Positions 27,891 through 36,968 of a stretch of DNA of 64,000 nt are shown here, piece after piece. The stretch's first letter is position 1. The number at the start of each line of letters is the position of its first letter. Position numbers and translations under genes: made by a program. The notes under the pieces were generated by a model that was given only the letters and a program-made list of their open reading frames with translations, did not search any database and had not been told where the DNA came from. Origin of the DNA: an uncultured Crocinitomix sp. (lineage in GTDB: Bacteria; Bacteroidota; Bacteroidia; Flavobacteriales_D; Crocinitomicaceae). The stretch lies in assembly GCA_905478225.1 (NCBI GenBank), contig CAJQHR010000001.1, positions 62,001-126,000 of the forward strand, written 5' to 3'.

Positions 27891-30530
27891 CTATTCTTGA
27901 AAAATGTTTTTCTTTGGGGCAGAAGAATCTGTCTCTATCTCTAAATTCTCTAGCTCAATATCTTCTTCTTCGTCGTACAATTGGAAGAGTGGTTCCGCTA
28001 ATGCTTTATTACTAATTTTCTTTTCCATCCACAAGAGTAAACTTGGTAAAATCAATAAGTTGGCAAACATGGCTACTAATAATGTGAGAGATACTAAAAT
28101 TCCCAATGCTTTTGTACCGCCGAACTGCGAAAATGCAAACATCAGGAATCCGAAGAACAATACGATAGATGTATAAATCATACTTGTACCGGTTTCACGT
28201 AAGGCTGAAAGAATACATTTTCTTAAATCATGCTCATGTGTTTTTAATTCTTGACGGAATTTGGCCAAGAAGTGAATCGTGTCATCCACGGATATACCAA
28301 ATGCAATACTAAACACTAACAAGGTTGAAGGTTTAATAGGAATACCTGTAAAGCCCATTACACCAGCAGTAAATAATAGTGGCACAAAATTCGGAACTAA
28401 TGAAACAAGTACCATTCTCCATGAGCGGAAAAGGATTGACATTAAGATTCCGATCATTACAATTGCAATACTTAGGGAAATAAGTAAATTAATCACGAGG
28501 TATTGTGTACCGTTTGATGCTACAACCGAAGTTCCGGTAAAGGTGACACTCCACTCATTTAAATCAATCGCTTTGTATAAGCTGTCATTAAAACCAACTT
28601 CATTGCTGTAGGGTGCGAATGAGGCTTCATCCATTTCCGCCATCAGAGCCGTATTCTCTCCTAGATACATGGCTTTAATTTCTCTAAACACAACTGGTGA
28701 CGCTTCGTATAATGCAGATAAACTTGCATTTTTCTCCGCCCCTTCTTGTGTTATAATAATCGGGTATAAACTGTCAGTAGCAGCCTTGTAGGGATTAATA
28801 ATCTGTTCAAAACCTGGACGAATACTGTCAACTAATTCTTGAATGTCGTAGGAGCCTAAATCTTGTATTTGCGCCGTAATTCTAGTAATCATGAGACTTG
28901 AATCCACAAATCCATTCGTACCCGCTGCATCACTTGCCGTATTTTGGAGATAGGGCCGCATTAAGTTTAATTTCGCATCAGAAGGAATCTCGAATTTTCC
29001 CGGATTATCATTGCTAAAAGCCATATTGGCTACTTTAATAGCGTCTGCAATTGAAAGGGACTTAGAAAATTTCCCATAGGAGTCTAAATAGCGTTGCGCG
29101 GAATCAATTTCTTCAAATCTATTAAAGTAGGTGTTTTTTTGCTTCGTATTCAATAGAATATCAAATGGGATGGCTCCTCCAAAATTATCTTGAATGAAGT
29201 TCAAATCATTCGTAATTTGATCATCCTGTGGTAAATCCCCTGTAATATTCCCCGTTGCTTTTATTTGAAGGGCACCAAGAAATGCAATTATCACAACGAC
29301 GCCTGAACCTATGAAAACCCATTTTCGATTATGTAGTGTCAGCGTTTCTAATTTATAAACAGTATAGTGAAGCCACTGTTTTTCTAAATGTTTTAAGTGT
29401 TTACTTTTCGGAATTTTTGAATAGCTTAAAACAATCGGTAAAATCGTAATTGAAAGTACAAAAACGAAAAGAATATTGATTGATGCAATTAAACCAAACT
29501 CTGATAAACGTTCTGAATTGGTGAAGATGAATGTTGAAAATCCGAGTGCCGTTGTGAGGTTGGTTAAAAATGTTGCGTTACCAATTTTTTGTATCACACG
29601 GGACAATGCCTTTGCTTTATTTCCATGGATTTTTATTTCTTGATGAAACTTATTGATCAAGAAAATGCAGTTAGGAATACTAATTACAATAATCAAAGGC
29701 GGAATCAATACCATTAAAATGGAGAGCTGATAATCTAATGCTCCAATACTCCCTAATGACCAAATTACTCCGGCAAAAACAACTGTATTGGCTATCAGAA
29801 CAATTTTTATGGATCGGAAGAAAATGAAAAGTAAGAGTGATGTTACTCCTATCGAAAGCCCAATAAACAGCCCAAGCTCAGCTTTGAGTTTCGCACCAAC
29901 CGCAACCCTAATGTGCGGCATTCCCGAAATTCTAACCTCCCCAATTAAAGTTTTATAATCTAAACACAGGGCCTCAATGTCAAATAGGATATTCGCCTTT
30001 TTCATATCCCGCATGACTGCTTCATTAATGAAAATCATCATCAGGGAAGCATCTGTTTCCTCGTTATATAAAATGTCGCTGTATAATGGATTTGTTCGAA
30101 TGATTTGTCTCAAGCTGTCAATTTCTGCTTGAGTTTCGGGGCGTCTTTGAACAACAGATTCAAAATAAAAATTTTCTAATTCCTTATTTTTTGATAGTTG
30201 ATAAATATGTGCTTCAGATAAAACAGAATCAACCGCATTAAACTCACTCACGCGCTCTCCCAGATCATACCAAGCTTGAAACTTCTCTTTTTGGTAAAGG
30301 TTTTCAGTTTGAATCGCAAAAATTAAGAGTGCTTCACTACCTCCAAAAGAGCTTTTTAGTAGTTCATAATCTTTTTTAGGTTGAGAATCCTTTGGTAACA
30401 TTGTACCGTAGGTATTGTCAATTTTAATGTTGGTAAGAGCAAAATAACCCAAGAATATAGTGACCCCCAATATCATTGAGAGAATCAAAATTCTATTTCG
30501 AAGGATAAATTGTGAAAGTTTAAACCACAT
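27891..30530 (-). CDS. MMPL/RND family transporter
   Basis: About 879 residues with the RND plan: an N-terminal helix (ILILSMILGVTIFLGYFAL), a large periplasmic domain, a bundle of helices, then the same arrangement again. The second bundle contains FGISVDDTIHFLAKFR, a sterol-sensing-like MMPL signature with the acidic pair used for proton coupling. The frame is open for 20 more codons to a TTG at 30590, but a TACATTTG promoter element (minus strand, 30559-30552) lies in that extension, so the ATG of MWFKLSQF at 30530 is the start. MMPL proteins move lipids or hydrophobic molecules across the inner membrane; the co-transcribed isoprenyl synthase suggests an isoprenoid-linked substrate. Confidence 0.9.
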   Translation of the reverse strand: MWFKLSQFILRNRILILSMILGVTIFLGYFALTNIKIDNTYGTMLPKDSQPKKDYELLKSSFGGSEALLIFAIQTENLYQKEKFQAWYDLGERVSEFNAVDSVLSEAHIYQLSKNKELENFYFESVVQRRPETQAEIDSLRQIIRTNPLYSDILYNEETDASLMMIFINEAVMRDMKKANILFDIEALCLDYKTLIGEVRISGMPHIRVAVGAKLKAELGLFIGLSIGVTSLLLFIFFRSIKIVLIANTVVFAGVIWSLGSIGALDYQLSILMVLIPPLIIVISIPNCIFLINKFHQEIKIHGNKAKALSRVIQKIGNATFLTNLTTALGFSTFIFTNSERLSEFGLIASINILFVFVLSITILPIVLSYSKIPKSKHLKHLEKQWLHYTVYKLETLTLHNRKWVFIGSGVVVIIAFLGALQIKATGNITGDLPQDDQITNDLNFIQDNFGGAIPFDILLNTKQKNTYFNRFEEIDSAQRYLDSYGKFSKSLSIADAIKVANMAFSNDNPGKFEIPSDAKLNLMRPYLQNTASDAAGTNGFVDSSLMITRITAQIQDLGSYDIQELVDSIRPGFEQIINPYKAATDSLYPIIITQEGAEKNASLSALYEASPVVFREIKAMYLGENTALMAEMDEASFAPYSNEVGFNDSLYKAIDLNEWSVTFTGTSVVASNGTQYLVINLLISLSIAIVMIGILMSILFRSWRMVLVSLVPNFVPLLFTAGVMGFTGIPIKPSTLLVFSIAFGISVDDTIHFLAKFRQELKTHEHDLRKCILSALRETGTSMIYTSIVLFFGFLMFAFSQFGGTKALGILVSLTLLVAMFANLLILPSLLLWMEKKISNKALAEPLFQLYDEEEDIELENLEIETDSSAPKKNIFQE

Positions 30531-30551
30531 TAACCGAAAATTTAACAGGCA

Positions 30552-30559
30552 CAAATGTA
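30552..30559 (-). promoter_or_regulatory. -7 element TACATTTG for the MMPL gene
   Basis: On the minus strand TACATTTG matches TAnnTTTG, 22 bases upstream of the MMPL ATG. The nearest upstream TTG (30590-30588) is 28 bases away, longer than usual. Confidence 0.5.
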
Positions 30560-30694
30560 GTGATTCGAATCGTAAAACTGAGGGTTTCAACGATAATTGT
30601 GCTAAAATATCCGATAAAGCTCAAATACTGAAATCAGCTCACATTTTTTGAATAAAAACACATTTAGATGTTCAAACGATTAATTGAACTTAGG

Positions 30695-31546
30695 TTAAAA
30701 CGTAATATAGTCTTCAGGGTTCAGCAGACAACCCTTTTTCCACAGTTCAAAATGTAAATGAGGGCCAGTTGTGTTTTCGCCAGAATTACCGACAATTGCT
30801 ATTGGGTCGCCCGTTTTAACCTCCTCACCACGGCCTTTTAAAATGGCCGAACAATGTTTGTATACTGAAATTAAATCGCCTTTGTGTTGGATCGCAACCA
30901 CGTTTCCTTCAGACTGAATCCATCCGGTTAGAATTATAGTGCCTTCCAAACAAGCTTTGATCGGCTCATCTTTTAGCGTCACAATATCAACTCCAAAATG
31001 CCCTTCTTTTTTGTTGAAAGAATGAGAAACGAGACCATTGACGGGTGCAAAAAAGAAATTATAGAATTCACTTTCACCGTAACGCGCACTGTTAGATTCT
31101 GAATTTTCTACTTTTTTTCTCAAAATTGAATCTGCAATACTTTTTGAGAAATCTGGCGTGTAATTCTCTAGTTCTTGATCCAAATTACTGACCGTACTAA
31201 CCTCAAATTCCTCATCCGATAGTATCGAGTTCAAATTATTTAAAAGGAATTGGTTTGATTCTGTAGCCCGGTATAATGAATCGATTAATTCACCTTGGCG
31301 CTCAATTTCTTGCTCATTGCCAAAACTATTATCACTTACAAAAAGGGATTTTAATGGCGTGTATCTCACTAGTAAAAGCGTGCCAACAAGAATAACAACC
31401 GTATAAAGTCCAAGTAGCGAAACTAAGTTTAACGAGGAAACCCTTATGCTCCATTTTTCATGATAGTTGCTATCATTTATAAACGTTAATTTGTGTTTTT
31501 CTCTTGAACGTTTGAAGTAATTCTTTATTTTATCTAAAAAGCTCAC
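30695..31546 (-). CDS. M23 family metallopeptidase, membrane-anchored
   Basis: About 283 residues: a short basic cytoplasmic part, one membrane helix (about 45-65 from the preferred start), a helical linker, and a C-terminal LytM/M23 domain with GHFGVDIVT (His and Asp zinc ligands) and HLHFELW (HxH). It probably cleaves peptidoglycan peptides in the periplasm or regulates such cleavage. All zinc ligands are present, so it should be active. The frame opens further to a TTG at 31582, but a TACATTTG element (31565-31558) sits inside that extension; the GTG at 31546 just downstream is a better start. Confidence 0.88.
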   Translation of the reverse strand: MSFLDKIKNYFKRSREKHKLTFINDSNYHEKWSIRVSSLNLVSLLGLYTVVILVGTLLLVRYTPLKSLFVSDNSFGNEQEIERQGELIDSLYRATESNQFLLNNLNSILSDEEFEVSTVSNLDQELENYTPDFSKSIADSILRKKVENSESNSARYGESEFYNFFFAPVNGLVSHSFNKKEGHFGVDIVTLKDEPIKACLEGTIILTGWIQSEGNVVAIQHKGDLISVYKHCSAILKGRGEEVKTGDPIAIVGNSGENTTGPHLHFELWKKGCLLNPEDYITF

Positions 31547-31557
31547 AATATATTTAA

Positions 31558-31565
31558 CAAATGTA
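31558..31565 (-). promoter_or_regulatory. -7 element TACATTTG for the M23 peptidase gene
   Basis: Matches TAnnTTTG on the minus strand, 11 bases upstream of the GTG chosen as start. No good upstream TTG was seen at standard spacing. Confidence 0.5.
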
Positions 31566-31704
31566 AAGGTATAAAATGGCAAAATAGTCTCTTTTAAGGA
31601 TCAAAATTGCATTTTAATCAATGAAACTGACACTTGGCTCGTTTTTTGATCTAAGTTAACAACTAAATCATACATGGAAACGTTATATACAAGAGGATTT
31701 TGAT

Positions 31705-31712
31705 TAACTTTG
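31705..31712 (+). promoter_or_regulatory. -7 element TAACTTTG before the choice-of-anchor-L gene
   Basis: Matches TAnnTTTG, 52 bases upstream of the GTG start at 31765. No upstream TTG at standard spacing. Confidence 0.4.
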
Positions 31713-31764
31713 AGTAGGAGAGAAATCCTTCTAAACCGTAATAATAAAAACAATAACTAAACAA

Positions 31765-34176
31765 GTGAACACCCAATCCAAAATATCACTTTTATTTGGC
31801 TTCTTACTTTTCAGCTTTTCAGCGAATAGTCAGTTGATCACAAATACTGGTATTTCTCCTACCGCTTTGGTTGAGGATATTTTGGTAGGTGATGGTGTTG
31901 AGGTTTCTGGAGTTACTTTCACAGGAGCGACTGAGGCTATAGGTTCGTTTAACGGTGCAGCAACAAATATTGGTTTAGCAAGTGGTATTATCTTAACTAC
32001 TGGAACGGTCAATAATGAAATTGGTGGAATTGGTGGTGAGCAACGTGGTCCGTTTGGACCGAATGACACTGGGTCATCAGGTAAAGCAAACGGCGAACCG
32101 GGTTATGCTCCATTAACCGCGATTGCTGGGGTTGAAACAGAAAATGCTGCAATTCTTGAATTTGATTTTATTCCTCAAAGTGACACAGTGCGTTTTCGAT
32201 ATGTATTTGGTTCGGATGAATATCCTGAATTTGTGGATGAAGGATTTAATGATGCGTTTGCATTTTTTATCTCCGGCCCCGGTTTTGGAGGAACATACAA
32301 TATGGCTCAAATCCCTGGTGGTGGTGGTCCAGTTTCGATAGACAACATTAATAATGGACCTTCTAATGCGGGACCATGTCAAAATTGTGCTTACTATAAC
32401 GAGAATGGTACCGGTGCTACTTCCCCTTATGACAGCGACGATTATTATATCCAATATGACGGATTTACTATAGTAATGGAAGCAGTAGCAAAGGTAGAAT
32501 GTGGTGAAACATATCATTTGAAAATAGCCATTGCTGATGCAGGTGATCAAGCTTACGATTCTGGAATATTTTTAGAAGCCAATAGTTTAGCAAGTTATGG
32601 ACCATTAGAAATGGAGGCTGATTTGGATTTGAATGGCTATGGTGATGGCGTGACAATGGCTGAGGGTTGCGAAAAGGCAACTGTAACCATTACAAGATCG
32701 CAGACTGCTGAAGCATTAAGTCTTCCAGTTTTATTATCTGGAACAGCCGCGGAAGGGGTGGATTACGAAAACATTCCAGATAATATTAATTTTTCAGTCG
32801 GACAGGAAACCGTAGTTTTTGATTTTGATATTCTGGGAGACGCGTTGATTGAAGGAACAGAGAACTTAATTATTGAATTAAATTATCCTGACCCTTGTGG
32901 AGAAGATAATTTTGTATCCGTTGAACTCTTCATTAAAGACGTAGAGCCAGTTGTTGCCACTATTGTTGATGTTGAAGTGCATTGTCCCTTAGATGAGGTC
33001 GAATTGGTCGTGAATGTTACGGGAGGATTGCCTGACTATACGTATGATTGGGATACTGGAGGCTCAGGACCAACGATAACAGTTAGTCCCGGTGTCACAA
33101 CAACTTACTCGGTCACCGTAAATGATGTTTGTATTGGTGTGCCGGTAACCGCTTCTGGAACAGTAACAGTTCCAGTTTACCCGCCATTATCAGTTAACTC
33201 AACTCCAGACACTTCTGTGCTTTGCCCGAATACTCCATTAGTACTTATCTCTGAACCTTATGGCGGTGAAGGAACTTATACTTATGAATGGTTTGATGGT
33301 GGAACACTGCTATCTTCTGGTCCATTTGTCAACGTTTCACCTTTTGTTACCACAACATATACATTGGTAATTACGGATGGATGTGGAACTGAATTAACGA
33401 AAGACATTACTGTGACCGTGATTGCTTCTGTATTAGAATTAGAAATGAGTCCAGGCCAATTAATTTGCCCTGGTGACACGGCTAATATTTGGGTGATTGC
33501 AACTGAAGGTTTAGCAGATTATACCTATTACTGGATGCATTCTGGTGAAACAACACCTGATGTAAATGTGTCGCCTAATAATACCACTACTTATACGGTT
33601 TCTGTTGAAGATGCTTGCCATACATATTCTATTGAAGGTATGACGACTGTAGAAGTAGTAAGACCGGATGCTAATTTTAATATTTTGAGTAATGACCCAA
33701 TGGAAGGTTTGTTGGTGTCATTCCAAAACACGACTGTTGGCGGAGTAACTTGGGATTGGGATCTTGGAAACGGAGAGGTATCAAATTTGCATTCACCAAG
33801 TTCTACTTACAGCCCATGGGGCTGGTACGAGATTACCTTAATTGCTTACAATGAAATTGGCTGTTCCGACACGGTGACTAAACCGCTTTATGTGAAGCCC
33901 GAATTCTATTTCTATGCACCAAATGCTTTTACGCCTGATGATGGAAGGTTTAATAATTACTATGGTGTAAGTGTTATAGGGGCGACTGAATTTAGATTCC
34001 AAATTTTTAATAGGTGGGGTGAGTTAATCTACGAAACAACTGATCAGTATTTTAAATGGGATGGCACCTACAATGGGCATAATGTCCCAGATGACGTTGT
34101 AGTATACAAAGTGCAAATCACAGATCATGAATATCAAATTCATGATTACGAAGGAATGATCTCAATTCTACGATAA
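31765..34176 (+). CDS. Choice-of-anchor-L protein with PKD-like domain and T9SS type B C-terminus
   Basis: 803 residues starting at GTG, with a signal peptide (about 1-22). Residues 25-275 are a choice-of-anchor-L domain, recognised by VGDGVEVSGVTFTGA, LASGIILTTG and VFGSDEYPEF. This is followed by a Calx-beta-like stretch (about 290-395, EGVDYENIP), several repeats with the TTTYTVSV-type ending, a PKD domain (about 635-710, WDWDLGNGEVSN), and the type B sorting domain (NAFTPDDGRFNN, then IFNRWGELIYE). It is a T9SS cargo exposed at the cell surface, probably for adhesion, though the ligand is unknown. The next gene follows after 39 bases. Confidence 0.92.
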   Translation: MNTQSKISLLFGFLLFSFSANSQLITNTGISPTALVEDILVGDGVEVSGVTFTGATEAIGSFNGAATNIGLASGIILTTGTVNNEIGGIGGEQRGPFGPNDTGSSGKANGEPGYAPLTAIAGVETENAAILEFDFIPQSDTVRFRYVFGSDEYPEFVDEGFNDAFAFFISGPGFGGTYNMAQIPGGGGPVSIDNINNGPSNAGPCQNCAYYNENGTGATSPYDSDDYYIQYDGFTIVMEAVAKVECGETYHLKIAIADAGDQAYDSGIFLEANSLASYGPLEMEADLDLNGYGDGVTMAEGCEKATVTITRSQTAEALSLPVLLSGTAAEGVDYENIPDNINFSVGQETVVFDFDILGDALIEGTENLIIELNYPDPCGEDNFVSVELFIKDVEPVVATIVDVEVHCPLDEVELVVNVTGGLPDYTYDWDTGGSGPTITVSPGVTTTYSVTVNDVCIGVPVTASGTVTVPVYPPLSVNSTPDTSVLCPNTPLVLISEPYGGEGTYTYEWFDGGTLLSSGPFVNVSPFVTTTYTLVITDGCGTELTKDITVTVIASVLELEMSPGQLICPGDTANIWVIATEGLADYTYYWMHSGETTPDVNVSPNNTTTYTVSVEDACHTYSIEGMTTVEVVRPDANFNILSNDPMEGLLVSFQNTTVGGVTWDWDLGNGEVSNLHSPSSTYSPWGWYEITLIAYNEIGCSDTVTKPLYVKPEFYFYAPNAFTPDDGRFNNYYGVSVIGATEFRFQIFNRWGELIYETTDQYFKWDGTYNGHNVPDDVVVYKVQITDHEYQIHDYEGMISILR

Positions 34177-34190
34177 TTCATCTTATTCAC

Positions 34191-34198
34191 TACATTTG
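34191..34198 (+). promoter_or_regulatory. -7 element TACATTTG before the serine hydrolase gene
   Basis: Matches TAnnTTTG, 17 bases before the ATG at 34216, with an AAAGGA ribosome-binding site between. It suggests the hydrolase can be transcribed on its own. Confidence 0.5.
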
Positions 34199-34215
34199 TT
34201 TTAAAATGTAAAGGA

Positions 34216-36882
34216 ATGATACCCAAGCTTAAGCTGATTTATGTCCCATTACTATTACTCCTTATTTTGGTGGGTTGCAAAACTGACCCTGTTGCGGATG
34301 AAGTTGTTGAGCCTGTTTCGCAGCAATCCAAAGTTTCAGATTCATTGTTTGGAGAATTAACCGATAAGCAGCAGTACTATCAACATATTGTGCTTGAAGT
34401 TCCCAGTGTCTATCAACAAAACATTGACAGTTTAACCGATTGGGTAAGGTTTAATGAACCTGGTGGAATTCAATTTATGGATTGGGATGTGGATAGCATT
34501 AATCGATTTAAAATGAAGTTGGATACCTTCAATATTATTCAACCGCTATATTATACCAACTATCATGATTATTTCGATTTACCGAATTATCCCTTCTGGA
34601 AATCTTCAACACACAATAGAGACTCTACCCTCACTCAAATTTTCGGGAATGATCGGATTGGTATAGTTAGTTTGCGCCAACGGTTTGAAAAAGATAAGGA
34701 TTTTGATGAATGGACCGAATCTTGGAAGTCCCAAACCAATATTAATATTGTTCAAGCCGCATATGAGGATAAGAATACCAAAAGAGATTATGATAACTTC
34801 ATATTTGCCCTGCGTAATTCATCCGACATTGTTCAACTAGATTTAGTTCAATTTGACACCGTACAACTCAATGGCTTTCGTGAATCGGCCAATTATGATG
34901 GAATGTTCCTCATTTCGACTAAAACAGAGGCCATAAATAATCAATTGAGCGGTGGATGCGACTTAGTTTTTGTAAAAATGGAAGAGGATATTAATAAAAG
35001 TATTCCATTCAGCGATTGGACAATTACGGAAGAGAATAAGTTAATTTTCGAAGAAAGCACAAAGCGTATTTTGGAAGCCAAGAATAACCTTGTCAAATCG
35101 CCTATAAAAGCGGGAATTGCTGAACAGAAAAAAGCCGTGCAAATAAATCTACTCTATGGGGCTACAACACTCATTAACAACAAAAGTAAAACCGTTCCTT
35201 TTGCCCCCGGCGTGAGTGTATATGTGGATGAGAAAATCGTTCTAAATAAAAAGGTTAAGTCCGGGAATAAATTTAAAGTATTCCAAAAAAATGTGGAGGA
35301 AAATTTTGATAAAATAACAGCAGAGGAAGGAACGAAAATTGTAGTTATTGGCGATTCTATTTCGGAGGAAATATTCAGTAAAATAGACAGTTTGGAGCAA
35401 AATAATAACACAATTATATGTTTTTCTAATCGTGATTTATATGAACGTGTAAATAGCACTCCTAACCTAATTTATTTACCTAAAAATAACAAAGGTGAAA
35501 TAGATTATTCTATCCTATTGCAGCAATGCACCGGTCAATTGGTTTTTAACAGTGATTTTGTCTCGCAAGATTCGATTGTAAAAGGGGTTAAAACTGAAAA
35601 AATAAAATTGGCACGCACCGATCCGGCTTTTTGTAATTTAAGCAGCGATACCCTTCGCCAAATAGATTATGCAATTCACGGCGCGCTTGGAGGCCGTGCT
35701 TTCCCTGGTTGCCAAGTGCTTATAGCTAAAGATGGCTGCATCTTCTACGACAAATCGTTTGGATATCATACATACGATAGAACACAGCCAGTTACCGCCG
35801 AATCGCTTTATGATTTAGCTTCCTTAACTAAAGTAGTTTCTACTACCATGGTGGGTATGAAATTATATGAAATGGAAGCCTTTGGACTTCTTGATAGTTT
35901 AGGTAAATATTTGCCAGATTCATTGAAAGATCACTTGCGTTATCCAAACACCATCCGGAACATTACTTTTCAAGAATTATTCACCCATAAAAGCGGCATG
36001 CCGGCTGGTTTTCCAATCATTAAATACATGCGTTATACAGGAGAAGATATAGGCCGCTATGATCGCTATTTCTGTGATATGGTTGATGATACCATTTATT
36101 CTACAGAAGTGGCGGAGAATTTCTTTTTAGACATTATATATCAAGATTCTATGTGGCTTAAGCTCAACCAAATTTGGCTAGATCCTAGTAAGAATTATAA
36201 GTACAGTGATGTGAATATGAATACGCTTTATTTTTTGTTTAAAAGTATCATTCAAAATAACCCTGGAAAATATGGCTACACCTTAAGGGAGGATGATTTA
36301 AAAACGAGAAATCTTTATAAAGAATTTATTTACGATAAGTTTTATATGACGCTTGGTATGGAGCGCACAAAATACAAGCCCCTAAGTCATTTTTCAAAAA
36401 ATGAGATTGTGCCTACGGAAAATGAACGGTTTTGGAGAAAGCAACTCCTACATGGACACGTGCACGACCCCAACGCTGCTTTGTATGGTGGGATAGCTGG
36501 TAACGCTGGAATTTTCTCAACCGCAAATGATTTAGCCATTTTAGGTGAGATGTTATTGCGCAAGGGAACCTATAACGACACACAGTATTTAAAACCGGAA
36601 ACTGTTTCAAAATTCACGAGTGTTCAACCTGGTTCTCACCGTGGTCTTGGGTGGAATAAGCCATCATTGAACACCTCCGCCTTTGGTTGTGCCCATTCTG
36701 CACCCCAAGACACTTATGGTCATACTGGTTTTACGGGTACCTGCATTTGGATGGATCCTGTCAATAAAATTACGTATATATTCCTGTCTAATCGTGTGAA
36801 TCCCAGCGTGAACAATCGTATTTATCAATTCGGGATTCGCCGCCGAGTGCATCAATTTGCATATGACGCGCAATTGTTTTAA
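34216..36882 (+). CDS. Lipoprotein serine hydrolase (beta-lactamase class C fold) with degenerate GH3-like N-terminal half
   Basis: 888 residues. A lipoprotein signal places the lipidated Cys at residue 21 (LVGC). The C-terminal third (about 480-885) is a beta-lactamase/penicillin-binding-like serine hydrolase with all three motifs: Ser-Leu-Thr-Lys near 537, Tyr-Ser-Asp near 662, and His-Thr-Gly near 835. The N-terminal half lines up, segment by segment, with GH3 beta-N-acetylhexosaminidase of the GH3-serine hydrolase fusions I know from Bacteroidota: a DSLFGELT start, PGGIQFMDWD in place of the GG-x-x-FF strand, and ESTKRILEAK at the end of the barrel. The barrel is shortened, however, and neither a KHFPGHG motif nor the catalytic Asp segment is present. 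The GH3 part is therefore probably inactive. Envelope peptidoglycan-related hydrolysis is the best guess. Confidence 0.85.
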   Translation: MIPKLKLIYVPLLLLLILVGCKTDPVADEVVEPVSQQSKVSDSLFGELTDKQQYYQHIVLEVPSVYQQNIDSLTDWVRFNEPGGIQFMDWDVDSINRFKMKLDTFNIIQPLYYTNYHDYFDLPNYPFWKSSTHNRDSTLTQIFGNDRIGIVSLRQRFEKDKDFDEWTESWKSQTNINIVQAAYEDKNTKRDYDNFIFALRNSSDIVQLDLVQFDTVQLNGFRESANYDGMFLISTKTEAINNQLSGGCDLVFVKMEEDINKSIPFSDWTITEENKLIFEESTKRILEAKNNLVKSPIKAGIAEQKKAVQINLLYGATTLINNKSKTVPFAPGVSVYVDEKIVLNKKVKSGNKFKVFQKNVEENFDKITAEEGTKIVVIGDSISEEIFSKIDSLEQNNNTIICFSNRDLYERVNSTPNLIYLPKNNKGEIDYSILLQQCTGQLVFNSDFVSQDSIVKGVKTEKIKLARTDPAFCNLSSDTLRQIDYAIHGALGGRAFPGCQVLIAKDGCIFYDKSFGYHTYDRTQPVTAESLYDLASLTKVVSTTMVGMKLYEMEAFGLLDSLGKYLPDSLKDHLRYPNTIRNITFQELFTHKSGMPAGFPIIKYMRYTGEDIGRYDRYFCDMVDDTIYSTEVAENFFLDIIYQDSMWLKLNQIWLDPSKNYKYSDVNMNTLYFLFKSIIQNNPGKYGYTLREDDLKTRNLYKEFIYDKFYMTLGMERTKYKPLSHFSKNEIVPTENERFWRKQLLHGHVHDPNAALYGGIAGNAGIFSTANDLAILGEMLLRKGTYNDTQYLKPETVSKFTSVQPGSHRGLGWNKPSLNTSAFGCAHSAPQDTYGHTGFTGTCIWMDPVNKITYIFLSNRVNPSVNNRIYQFGIRRRVHQFAYDAQLF

Positions 36883-36936
36883 CGATATTTAGAATTGATC
36901 TTATCGTTTTGTATGGTTTTAATTTCAGCATTTTGG

Positions 36937-36944
36937 TATATTTG
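36937..36944 (+). promoter_or_regulatory. -7 element TATATTTG before the first ASPIC/UnbV lipoprotein gene
   Basis: Matches TAnnTTTG, 24 bases before the ATG. A TTTTG lies 25 bases upstream (36907-36911), slightly longer than normal spacing. Confidence 0.5.
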
Positions 36945-36968
36945 TTTTTGGATTAAAACATTAGAACA

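Noticed and set aside
32113-32550. 145-codon minus-strand frame in the choice-of-anchor-L gene
   Set aside because: Opposite to a strongly supported coding region, with no family resemblance.
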